Positions 37,312 through 44,893 of a stretch of 64,000 bases of DNA are shown here, piece after piece (position 1 is the first letter of the stretch; the number at the start of each line of letters is the position of its first letter). The notes under the pieces were generated by a model that did not search any database, was not told the DNA's origin, and was given only the letters and a program-made list of their open reading frames with translations. The translations under genes were made by a program, and so were the position numbers. The DNA is from Aliidongia dinghuensis (lineage in GTDB: Bacteria > Pseudomonadota > Alphaproteobacteria > ATCC43930 > CGMCC-115725), in the NCBI RefSeq assembly GCF_014643535.1, contig NZ_BMJQ01000002.1, positions 1 to 64,000 on the forward strand, given 5' to 3'.

Positions 37312-38199
37312 CTAGCGCGCGTCCGCGACCTGCCCAAATCGGCCGTTGTGCAGGTCCGCGAGGGCCCGTGCCAGCGACGCCTCGCTGTCGAAGACGAAGG
37401 GGCCGCGCTGGATCACCGGTTCGTCGATCCGCGGACCGGCCAGCACGACGAAATGGGCGCGCGAGGTGGTCTTGCAGGCGAGCGGGCCCGCCTCGCCTGC
37501 AGCACTGGCGCAGACCACCTGGCCGGCCGCGAGATCGCCCACGCCGTCGATGCTTGTGGCCCCGTCGACGAGATATACCCAGGCGTTCCAATTTGCCGGC
37601 AGCGGGATCGCCACCCTATCCGCCGAGGCGTCGAGCACCCCGTCGAGCATCAGGATCGGCTCAGGCGTCATCGCCGGGGATTTCCGGCCGGCCAGCTCGC
37701 CGGCGACGACGCGCAGCCGAAATCCGGTGCCGCGGATCTCCGGCATATCGCCGGCCCGCACATGAAACGAGGTTGGGGGCAGATCCTTCAGGCGCGCCGG
37801 CAGATTCACGAAAATCTGCAGCGCGTGGAGACGGGCCGTTCGCTCGACCGGCACCTGGGTATGCAGGATGCCGCGACCGGCGAGCGTCCAATGCAAGTCG
37901 CCGGCGCCGAACACCGCGTTGTGGCCGACGGAATCCCGGCTCGCCATGGTGCCCTCGGTATCCTCGAACATCAGGGTCACGGCCGACATGCCGGCGTGCG
38001 GATGCACGTCGAAGGTCGGCTCCGACATATGAAAATGATCGACCATGACGAACGGCGACATCGCCCGCGCCGCAAACTGGTCGTGGCGGAACTGCAGGGC
38101 GGTAAAGCCCGGGCCGATGGCAAACGGCTCCCCGGTCGTCACCGGCGAGAATGTCAACGCGCCCGTTGCCTCGACGATATTCCCAACTGCGATCGTCAT
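37312..38199 (-). CDS. Pirin-family protein with a changed metal ligand
   Basis: A 295-residue bicupin of the pirin family. The N-terminal cupin carries HPHAG (His66, His68) in place of HPHRG, the MASRDSVGHN segment, and GDLHWTLAGRGILHTQ. In iron-binding pirins with quercetinase activity the fourth ligand is Glu in an H-S-E motif; here the motif is H-T-Q (His113, Gln115). Metal binding or catalysis may therefore differ. The C-terminal cupin is degenerate, as in other pirins. The gene ends 16 bases from convergent ndh and is divergent from the amidohydrolase gene, sharing a region with inverted operator-like repeats. Confidence 0.85.
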   Translation of the reverse strand: MTIAVGNIVEATGALTFSPVTTGEPFAIGPGFTALQFRHDQFAARAMSPFVMVDHFHMSEPTFDVHPHAGMSAVTLMFEDTEGTMASRDSVGHNAVFGAGDLHWTLAGRGILHTQVPVERTARLHALQIFVNLPARLKDLPPTSFHVRAGDMPEIRGTGFRLRVVAGELAGRKSPAMTPEPILMLDGVLDASADRVAIPLPANWNAWVYLVDGATSIDGVGDLAAGQVVCASAAGEAGPLACKTTSRAHFVVLAGPRIDEPVIQRGPFVFDSEASLARALADLHNGRFGQVADAR

Positions 38200-38292
38200 C
38201 GCGCCGCTCCCTCGTTGCGCAACGCGGATGGTGCCGCGCCCAGCGTCACGAGGTAGGGCGTCGCACGGCTGAGCGGAACCTGGCGTTCGTTG

Positions 38293-38380
38293 AACGCATC
38301 GTCCGAGATTCTGGAACGACGGCGGCCGGCCGTGCCGTTCGATGCGCGGCGAGCGGCCAAGATTCTTGGACGATGCGTGC
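38293..38380. promoter_or_regulatory. Inverted operator-like copies between the pirin and amidohydrolase genes
   Basis: ACGCATCGTCC at 38294-38304 has its complement GGACGATGCGT at 38368-38378. Each is joined to an AGATTCT-type core (CCGAGATTCTGG on the left, and the near-perfect palindrome CCAAGATTCTTGG at 38357-38369). The two copies face in opposite directions in a divergent promoter region, which suits one regulator serving both genes. The nearest regulator gene is the LysR at 40492-41412. Confidence 0.5.
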
Positions 38381-38463
38381 AGAATTCCGCGGCTTCTGAG
38401 GCGCCCGGCTCGGCGCTAGCCTCCCCGATCAGCGAGAATTCGAAACAAGGCGGAGGCAGCAGC

Positions 38464-39417
38464 ATGGCGCAGCGCAGTCCCATCGTCGACGTTCACCACC
38501 ACGCGTTGCTGCCGGATCTCACCGGCGGCATCGATCTCGGAACGGTCGACATTCCCCCTTGGTCGATCGACGACAGTGTCGCGTTCATGGACAAGACCGG
38601 CATCGACGTTGCGGTCCTGTCGCTGAGCTCGCCCGGCATCCCCTATGCGGATCCGGCCAGGGCGCGCGATGCGGCCCGCTGCATCAACGAAACCTTCGCC
38701 GCCTACGTGGCGCGCTACCCGAGCCGGTTCGCGGCCTTTGCGACCTTGCCGCTGCCCGACATCGACGGATCGTTGCGCGAACTCGAGCATGCGCTGGGCG
38801 TGCTGCGCCTGGACGGCGTCGGCGTCATGTCGAACTACGGGCCGTATTTCGGCACGCCCTTCTACGATCCGCTGCTGGACGCGCTCAATCGCACGGCGGC
38901 ACCGGTGCACATCCATCCGCGTCCCCCGGTTTTGACGCGAGAGCAGGATTTCGGCCTGCCGCCCTCGCTCTATGAATTCACGTTTGAGACGACGCGGGTC
39001 GCCGTGCAGGTTGCCTACAACAACGTGTTCGGGCGCTTTCCCAACCTGAAGCTTATCCTGTCGCACGCCGGCGGCACCGTGCCGTTCCTGGCGAAGCGCC
39101 TGACCTACGGGCCGCAGATCGTGGCCGAGCTCAAGGGCAAGGCGCCCATCGACACGATCGCTGAACTCGGCAAATTCTACTTCGACGTCGCCATGGTCAG
39201 CGGCCGCTTCACGCTGCCGGCGCTCAATGCCCTGGTGGCACCGGACCGCATCCTCTACGGCAGCGATTTTCCCTACATGCCGGTCGCCGACATCCTGGAG
39301 GCGAAGGACGACGTCTTCGACTTCACCGGCTACAGCGGCGAGGACGTGCGGAAGATCGCATCCGAGAACGCACTGCGGCTGCTGCCGCGCGTCGCCCGCC
39401 AATTGAACAAGCGCTGA
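38464..39417 (+). CDS. Amidohydrolase family protein, ACMSD-like decarboxylase/hydrolase
   Basis: A 317-residue metal-dependent TIM-barrel protein of the amidohydrolase_2 group, which includes 2-amino-3-carboxymuconate-6-semialdehyde decarboxylase and gamma-resorcylate decarboxylase. Metal ligands are the HHH cluster at 11-13 (VDVHHH), the His in PVHIHPRPP, LILSHAGG, and Asp in LYGSDFPY. The conserved PDIDGSLRELEHAL and GVMSNYG segments fit ACMSD-type enzymes. It probably decarboxylates or hydrolyses an aromatic or muconate-type acid. The start at 38464 has cggaggcagcagc in front. A ring-cleaving dioxygenase gene follows after 20 bases, which supports a role in aromatic breakdown. Confidence 0.85.
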   Translation: MAQRSPIVDVHHHALLPDLTGGIDLGTVDIPPWSIDDSVAFMDKTGIDVAVLSLSSPGIPYADPARARDAARCINETFAAYVARYPSRFAAFATLPLPDIDGSLRELEHALGVLRLDGVGVMSNYGPYFGTPFYDPLLDALNRTAAPVHIHPRPPVLTREQDFGLPPSLYEFTFETTRVAVQVAYNNVFGRFPNLKLILSHAGGTVPFLAKRLTYGPQIVAELKGKAPIDTIAELGKFYFDVAMVSGRFTLPALNALVAPDRILYGSDFPYMPVADILEAKDDVFDFTGYSGEDVRKIASENALRLLPRVARQLNKR

Positions 39418-39437
39418 TCCTGCGCGGGAGAATCCCC

Positions 39438-40391
39438 ATGTCCGAGACCTTGCTCATCCGCGGCTATCACCACGTGACACTCTGTGTCGGCTCGGCCCAG
39501 GAGGACTATGACTTCCACGTCAAGGTCCTGGGCCTCAGGCTGATCAAGAAGACCGTGCTGCTCGACGGTGCCGAGCCGTTCTATCACCTCTATTACGGCA
39601 ACGAGTTGGGCGAGGAAGGCTCGCTGGTGACGACCTTCCCGATGCCGTGGCGCAACACCGGCAGCCGCGGCTCGGGCCAGGTGCGCGTGCTCAGCCTCGG
39701 TGTGCCGGACGGCAGCTTGGCCTTCTGGCAGCGGCGCCTCGAAGGCTTCGGCTACAAGACCGCGACGGCCGAGCGGCTCGGCGCCAAGCGGGTGGGTTTC
39801 ACCCACCCCTGCGGCATCGAGTACGAGTTCGTCGAGGCAGGCCACGACACCAAGGGCGCCTGGACGGGCGGCGGCGTGCCTGCCGAGGTCGCGATCCAGG
39901 GCATCCGCTCGGTCGCCGTGTCGGCGCGTGACCTGCCGCAGTTCGACGCGTTCCTCGTCGATGCGCTGGGCTTCGCCAGCGAGGGGCGGGATGGCCGGGA
40001 CGCGCGGTTCGCCATCGGCCACGGCCGGAAGGCGCGCGTGCTCGAAGTGCTCCACGAGCCGGATCGGCCGCAGGGCAGCTGGACCTATGCCTGCGGCACC
40101 GTGCACCATATCGCGTTCGATCTGCCGGACGGCCAGGTGCAGCAGGGGCTGAAGGCGCACCTCGAGGGGCTCGGCTACGTCGACGTGTCCGAGATCAAGG
40201 ATCGGAACTACTTCAACTCGATCTATGTCCGGACGCCGTCGGGCGCGCTGTTCGAGGCGGCAGTGACCCAGGAACGCGGCTGGCTCAAGGACGAGACCTG
40301 GGAGACGCTCGGCCGGGAGCTGCAGCTGCCGGCCTGGCTCGAAAGCCGCAAGGGCGAGATGGTGGCGAAGCTCGAGCCGATCCGCGACTAG
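39438..40391 (+). CDS. Ring-cleaving dioxygenase of the PcpA/LinE (hydroquinone) type
   Basis: A 317-residue two-module vicinal-oxygen-chelate protein. Residues expected in PcpA-type hydroquinone dioxygenases are all present: Fe(II) ligands at His12, His224 and Glu273, and second-shell His11, Thr14, Arg256 and Tyr263, at the spacing known for PcpA. The start HHVTLCVGSAQEDYDFHVKVLGLRL and FYHLYYGNELGEEGSLVTTFP are typical of this subfamily (also MhqA/MhqO). It should open a hydroquinone-type ring between a hydroxylated carbon and its neighbour. It is in one operon with the ACMSD-like gene; the LysR gene follows. Confidence 0.85.
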   Translation: MSETLLIRGYHHVTLCVGSAQEDYDFHVKVLGLRLIKKTVLLDGAEPFYHLYYGNELGEEGSLVTTFPMPWRNTGSRGSGQVRVLSLGVPDGSLAFWQRRLEGFGYKTATAERLGAKRVGFTHPCGIEYEFVEAGHDTKGAWTGGGVPAEVAIQGIRSVAVSARDLPQFDAFLVDALGFASEGRDGRDARFAIGHGRKARVLEVLHEPDRPQGSWTYACGTVHHIAFDLPDGQVQQGLKAHLEGLGYVDVSEIKDRNYFNSIYVRTPSGALFEAAVTQERGWLKDETWETLGRELQLPAWLESRKGEMVAKLEPIRD

Positions 40392-40491
40392 CGCGCCGCC
40401 ACGCCAGGAAACGGTTGACGGCGCCGTGCGGGCCGGGTGCTAAGCTGCTGCCGGACATCTCAAAAAGGAGAGCCGCCGAGCCCGGCCCGCG

Positions 40492-41412
40492 ATGATCGAG
40501 CAGATTCTAAGCTTCGTCACCGTCGTCGATGCCGGCGGCTTCTCTGAGGCCGGCCGGCGCTTGTCGCTGCCGAAATCGACGATCAGCCACCGGGTCCAGC
40601 AGCTCGAGGAGCGGCTGGGCGTGCGGCTTCTGCATCGCACGCCGCGCGTGGTGCGCGTGACCGAGGAAGGGGCCGTCTATTACCAGCGCTGCGTCCGCAT
40701 CCTCGCCGAACTGGAAGATGCCGAGACGGAGGTCCGCCAGGAGCCGAAGGAGCCGACCGGCACCCTGCGCCTGAGCGGCCCCATCGAATTCGGCATGCAG
40801 ATCCTGAGCGGCGTGCTGGCGGAGTTTCTCAAGGCCCATCCGCACGTCCGCCTCAAGCTCGAGCTCACCAGCCGCAACGTCGACCTCGTGGAGGAGGGCT
40901 ACGATGCGGCGCTGCGCATCGGTACGCTCGAGGATTCGGCGCTCGTTTCGCGGCGGATCCTCAGCATCCCGCGCGGCCTCTACGCGAGCCCGGATTATCT
41001 GGCGGCCCATGGCCGGCCTGAGCGGCCGGAGGATCTGGACCGCCACGCGTGCCTTCGGTTCGAGACCGCGTTCTATCACGGCGCCTGGGTCTTCACCGGG
41101 CCGGGCGGCAAGGTCTCGTTCCAGCCTGCAGGCACGGTCGAGGCCAACAATCTGACCGTGCTGCGCGACGCGGCGATCGCCGGGCTCGGCGTGGCGCTGC
41201 TGCCTTGCTACCAGTGCCGGGAGGCCGAGCGCGACGGGCGCCTCGAGCGGGTGATGGTCGACTGGACGCCCGAGAGCGCCGACGTCTATGTGCTCTATCC
41301 GAGCAAGCGCCATCTGGCGAGCCGCGTCCGGGCTTTTCTGACCTACCTCGATCGCAATATGGAGCGGCTGACGCGCGACATCCGCGACGGCGCGGGAAAC
41401 AGCGTCCAATAG
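40492..41412 (+). CDS. LysR-family transcriptional regulator
   Basis: A 306-residue LysR-type regulator. The helix-turn-helix is ILSFVTVVDAGGFSEAGRRLSLPKSTISHRVQQLEERLGVRLLHRTPR. The effector domain begins TGTLRLSGPIEFGMQILSGVLAEFL, characteristic of the branch related to DsdC/PtxR-type and quinone- or aromatics-responsive regulators. It lies between the ring-cleavage genes and the DoxX/MFS/hydrolase genes, all on the same strand. It probably regulates one or both groups, perhaps through the inverted repeats at 38293-38380. Confidence 0.88.
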   Translation: MIEQILSFVTVVDAGGFSEAGRRLSLPKSTISHRVQQLEERLGVRLLHRTPRVVRVTEEGAVYYQRCVRILAELEDAETEVRQEPKEPTGTLRLSGPIEFGMQILSGVLAEFLKAHPHVRLKLELTSRNVDLVEEGYDAALRIGTLEDSALVSRRILSIPRGLYASPDYLAAHGRPERPEDLDRHACLRFETAFYHGAWVFTGPGGKVSFQPAGTVEANNLTVLRDAAIAGLGVALLPCYQCREAERDGRLERVMVDWTPESADVYVLYPSKRHLASRVRAFLTYLDRNMERLTRDIRDGAGNSVQ

Positions 41413-41532
41413 ATCGAACGCAGTGTCGCAAACTCCTGCCGCGACACCCCTGACAGGGCCCCGCAATATTCTCGCCGTACCGCCCCGCAAGAGATGGATC
41501 GGGAGCGAGGCCCGCTGGGGAGATTGCGACTC

Positions 41533-41973
41533 ATGACCACCGAAACTTTGCCGATTGCGTCCGGACGGGTCGATAGAGCGTGGCTGTCGCTCGCCGGCCG
41601 TCTGCTCCTGGCGTCGATCTTCATCGTCTCCGGCTTCCGCAAGATCGGCGACATGGCGGGCGTCGCCGCCTATATGGCGAGCAACGGCATTCCGGCTCCG
41701 GGACTCCTGCTGCCGCCGGCGACCGCGTTCGAGCTCGCGGGCGGGTTCCTACTCGCAGCCGGCCTTTGGACGCGGTGGACCGCCCTGGCGCTCCTGGGTT
41801 GGACCTGCATCCTGGCCGTCATCTTCCACCCCTTCTGGGCGGTCGATGCGAAGCAGCTCTCGCTCCAGCTCAATCTCTTCCTGTTCCATCTCGAGGCAGC
41901 GGGCGGCCTCGTCTACATCATCGCCTACGGCGCGGGCCGCCTCAGCGTCGACGAGCGGCGGACCCGGCGGTAG
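41533..41973 (+). CDS. DoxX-family membrane protein
   Basis: A 146-residue protein with four predicted membrane helices. The first is AGRLLLASIFIVSGFRKIGDM, then GNGIPAPGLLLPPATAFELAGGFLLAAGLW-like, TALALLGWTCILAVIFH and LFLFHLEAAGGLVYIIAY. That pattern defines DoxX/YphA-like proteins, which are often found with quinone- or aromatic-catabolism genes. Their biochemical role is not settled. I start at 41533 rather than 41494 because the N-terminus then fits the family. The MFS gene begins five bases after the stop. Confidence 0.83.
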   Translation: MTTETLPIASGRVDRAWLSLAGRLLLASIFIVSGFRKIGDMAGVAAYMASNGIPAPGLLLPPATAFELAGGFLLAAGLWTRWTALALLGWTCILAVIFHPFWAVDAKQLSLQLNLFLFHLEAAGGLVYIIAYGAGRLSVDERRTRR

Positions 41974-41977
41974 GACC

Positions 41978-43234
41978 ATGCTGGGCCCGTTCCGGAACCG
42001 GTGGTGGATCGTCGCGGCCGGCGTGCTCGGCATGACGGTCGGGCAGGGGCCGATCACCATTTTCACGCTCGGCGTGTTCCTGAAGCCGGTCAGCGACGAG
42101 CTCGGCATCAACCGCGGCACCTTCTCGTCGGCAATCGGCCTCCTGACCGTCAGCGCCGCGCTCGTGACACCCTTCGTCGGCCGGCTGGTCGACCGATTCG
42201 GCGTCCGTGTCGTGCTGCTGCCGATGATCCTGCTGTTCGCGCTCGCGACCATGGCGCTGTCGCTGCTGCAATCTTCGCTGCTGCTGTTCTATTTCTTGTT
42301 CGCCCTGCAAGGTGCGCTCAGCGCCAGCCAGACGCCGACGGCCTATGTCAAGACGATCTCGGCTTGGTTCGACAGGACGCGCGGCCTGGCGCTCGGCATC
42401 GCGCAGACCGGTGTGGGCTTGGGCGTCGCCCTGGTGCCGCAGCTCGCCGCCCTGCTCATCGCCGGACACGGCTGGCGGACGGCCTATCTCGGCCTCGGCG
42501 GCGCGATCCTGGCCTTGGCGCTGCTGCCGGTGGCGCTCTTCCTCCGCGAGCCACCGGTCGCGGCCAGAGGCGGTGCGGCATCGGCCGGCCCGGGCATGCC
42601 GCTCGCCGCGGCCTGGCGCCTGGCGAGCTTCTGGCTGCTCAATGCCTGCTTCTTCCTCGCCGTCACGGCGATCAACGGCACGCTCGCCCATGCGGTGGCA
42701 TTGCTGATCGACCGCGGCATCCCGCTCCAGGTCGCGACCGGCGCCATGTCGCTCGCCGGCATCGCCGTGATCGCCGGGCGGCTGATCGCGGGCTTCTGTC
42801 TCGACCGGATGCACGGCCGCTATATCGCGCTCGCTTCGTTCTGCTGTCCGATCATCGGCATCGCGCTCTTGGCCAGTGCCACGCAGCCGGCGCCGCTGCT
42901 CGCGGGTACGGCGCTCTGCGGCCTCGGTGTCGGCGCCGAGGTCGATCTCATGGCCTATTTCATCGGCCGATATTTCGGCATGCGCGCTTACGGCACGATC
43001 TACGGCCTGTTCTTCGCAGTCTTCACGATCGGCACGGGCCTCGGGCCCTATGTCATGGGCCTGGCGTTCGATCGCTATCACGCCTACGGCGCAGCGCTCG
43101 CGCTCTTCGAAGCGGCCCTCGTCGTGGCCTGCGGCTTGGCGCTGCGTCTTGGCCCCTATCGCTACCCCGTGCGCGAGCTCGGATTGCATGAAGCGGCGCG
43201 TTTGGTGGCGGAAGACGTGGCACCGCGGAATTGA
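41978..43234 (+). CDS. MFS transporter (OFA/monocarboxylate-like)
   Basis: A 418-residue major-facilitator protein with 12 predicted helices. It begins RNRWWIVAAGVLGMTVGQGPITIFTLGVFLKPVSDELG and has the loop-2/3 motif GRLVDRFGVRVV and a conserved TAYVKTISAWFDRTRGLALGIAQTGVGLG. This resembles the OFA/monocarboxylate-type MFS proteins used for organic acids. It should import or export an aromatic or organic acid. Its ATG at 41978 follows the DoxX stop by five bases and has aggacc in front. The hydrolase gene begins 15 bases later. Confidence 0.86.
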   Translation: MLGPFRNRWWIVAAGVLGMTVGQGPITIFTLGVFLKPVSDELGINRGTFSSAIGLLTVSAALVTPFVGRLVDRFGVRVVLLPMILLFALATMALSLLQSSLLLFYFLFALQGALSASQTPTAYVKTISAWFDRTRGLALGIAQTGVGLGVALVPQLAALLIAGHGWRTAYLGLGGAILALALLPVALFLREPPVAARGGAASAGPGMPLAAAWRLASFWLLNACFFLAVTAINGTLAHAVALLIDRGIPLQVATGAMSLAGIAVIAGRLIAGFCLDRMHGRYIALASFCCPIIGIALLASATQPAPLLAGTALCGLGVGAEVDLMAYFIGRYFGMRAYGTIYGLFFAVFTIGTGLGPYVMGLAFDRYHAYGAALALFEAALVVACGLALRLGPYRYPVRELGLHEAARLVAEDVAPRN

Positions 43235-43248
43235 GAAAGGACGAACGA

Positions 43249-44070
43249 TTGCTGAGCAATGCCGACCAGCTGGCGAGCTTCCCCGTGCATGTCGAGCGCG
43301 GCCTCGTCTATGCGACCCTCGACGGGATCGCCCTCGCCGGCGACTTCTATCGGCCGGAGACGATGGCGGCGGCGCCCGTGGTCGTTGCCGTGCATGGCGG
43401 CGGCTGGAAGCTCGGCTCGGCCCGCTTCTATCAATATTGGGGGCCGTTCCTTGCGGCGCGCGGCATCGCGCTGTTCGCGATCGACTATCGCCTGGTCGAG
43501 GACGGCCGGCATCGCTATCCGGCGGCGGTCGACGATGTCCGCGCCGCCGTCGCGTTCGTGCGCGCCCAGGCACCCCGCCTCGGCATCGATGCCGAGCGCA
43601 TCGCACTCGTCGGCGATTCCGCTGGCGCGCATTTGGCGGCCCTCGTCGCACTGACCGATGAGCCCGGCATCAAGGCGGCCGTCACCGTCTACGGGGTCTA
43701 TGACCTGGTCGCGCAGTGGCAGCACGACTTGGCGGCGCGGCCGCACGACCAGATTACCGAGATCTTCATGGGGATTTCGCCGCTCGAGGACCGGCTCGCG
43801 TACCTCGCGGCGTCGCCGCTGAGCCACGTTACTCGGCGCCGCAGCAGGACGGCCTTTCTGGTGGCGTGGGGGACGGCTGACGATGTCGTCGCCTGGCAGA
43901 CCCAGTCCCAGCCCTTCGTCACCGCGCTCAAGCAGGCCGGCTGCTTCGTCCGCACGGTACCGATCACCGACGCGCCGCATTTCTGGATGTCGGACCCGCT
44001 GGACGACCCCTACGGGTATCCGGCCCGGTTGGCGCCCGCCCTGCTGCGGTTCCTCCAAGAGCGCCTGTAG
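43249..44070 (+). CDS. Alpha/beta hydrolase (hormone-sensitive-lipase/esterase type)
   Basis: A 273-residue alpha/beta hydrolase. The oxyanion motif HGGGW (49-53) and nucleophile motif GDSAG (Ser124, 122-126) identify the HSL/BD-FAE-type esterase group. Asp in WGTADDVV and His in DAPHFW complete the triad. It should cleave a carboxylic ester or act on an N-formyl or ring-derived amide. The frame begins with TTG codons: the TTG at 43249 has aaagga about seven bases upstream and is preferred to the TTG at 43231. It is last in the DoxX-MFS-hydrolase operon and converges with the crotonase gene. Confidence 0.85.
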   Translation: MLSNADQLASFPVHVERGLVYATLDGIALAGDFYRPETMAAAPVVVAVHGGGWKLGSARFYQYWGPFLAARGIALFAIDYRLVEDGRHRYPAAVDDVRAAVAFVRAQAPRLGIDAERIALVGDSAGAHLAALVALTDEPGIKAAVTVYGVYDLVAQWQHDLAARPHDQITEIFMGISPLEDRLAYLAASPLSHVTRRRSRTAFLVAWGTADDVVAWQTQSQPFVTALKQAGCFVRTVPITDAPHFWMSDPLDDPYGYPARLAPALLRFLQERL

Positions 44071-44092
44071 CGGCTCAAGCTGGCGATATTGC

Positions 44093-44893
44093 TCAGCCGA
44101 ACCGCGGCGGCCGCTTTTCGACAAAGGCCGCCTTGCCTTCGATCGCGTCGTCGCTGAGGCCGAGCGGCACCGTTAGCTCCTCCTCCATCAGCAGCCCCGC
44201 CTGGTAGCCGAGGCGCAGGCCGGCCGCGACTGAGCGGCGCGCGGTCGCGACCGCCCGGGGCGAGACGGCGGCGATCTGGGCCGCGAGTTCGAGCGCCCGG
44301 GCTTCGAGCCGGTCGTCGTCCACCAGTTCCTCGATGAGGCCGATGCGCAGCGCCTCGGCCGCATCGATCGGCTGGCCGGTCAGGATCAGGCGGAGCGCCT
44401 GGCCGCGGCCGACGAGCTGCGGCAGGCGCATCGTGCCAGTGGCGGTCGGCATGGCACCGAGCTTGACCTCCGGCACGCCGAACGTGGCGCTCTGCGCCGC
44501 AATGCGGAAATCGCAGGCAAGCGCCAGTACGCAGCCGCCGCCCAGCGTATGGCCGTTGCAGGCGGCGATGACCGGGACGGGGCCGCGCTCGATCGTCTCG
44601 TTCAGCCTTGTCTCGACCCGGCGGGCCTCCTCGATCCACGCCGGCGTCGCCTCGAACTCCCGGATGTTCGATCCGGCCGAGAAGGAGGCGCCGGTGCCGG
44701 TCAGCACGACTGCGCGCGCACCATGGGCGCTCGCCACATTTTCCAGGAACGCCGTCAGCTGCCGGCGCGCCTCGATCGTGAACACGCCGAACGGTTTCGC
44801 GGTGATGCGGACAAGGATGACGCCCGGCGCCATCCGATGGGCCTCGAACGGGTCGGTCTTGCAGATCTCTTCGGGCATGGTTGCCATCCTCAT
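44093..44893 (-). CDS. Enoyl-CoA hydratase/isomerase family protein (crotonase)
   Basis: A 266-residue crotonase-fold protein. The first oxyanion-hole loop is SFSAGSNIREF and the second is NGHTLGGGCVLALACDF. GVPEVKLGAMPTATGTMRLPQLVGRGQAL is the following conserved region. It acts on an acyl-CoA, adding water, isomerising, or cleaving. The CoA-transferase encoded directly upstream could supply that thioester. Its ATG at 44893 overlaps the upstream stop (ATGA); ATGs at 44887 and 44878 are alternatives. The likely Glu acid/base pair of hydratases is not clearly present, so an isomerase or hydrolase activity is also possible. Confidence 0.86.
   Translation of the reverse strand: MRMATMPEEICKTDPFEAHRMAPGVILVRITAKPFGVFTIEARRQLTAFLENVASAHGARAVVLTGTGASFSAGSNIREFEATPAWIEEARRVETRLNETIERGPVPVIAACNGHTLGGGCVLALACDFRIAAQSATFGVPEVKLGAMPTATGTMRLPQLVGRGQALRLILTGQPIDAAEALRIGLIEELVDDDRLEARALELAAQIAAVSPRAVATARRSVAAGLRLGYQAGLLMEEELTVPLGLSDDAIEGKAAFVEKRPPRFG

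Noticed and set aside
36785..37315. Plus-strand frame overlapping the 3' part of ndh
   Set aside because: It is an alternate-frame reading of a well-supported NDH-2 gene, with Arg/Gly/Pro-rich low-complexity sequence.
41555..41977. N-terminal extension of the MFS frame across the DoxX gene
   Set aside because: The translation is Arg/Ser-rich and overlaps the DoxX membrane protein in another frame. The MFS homology starts at 41978.
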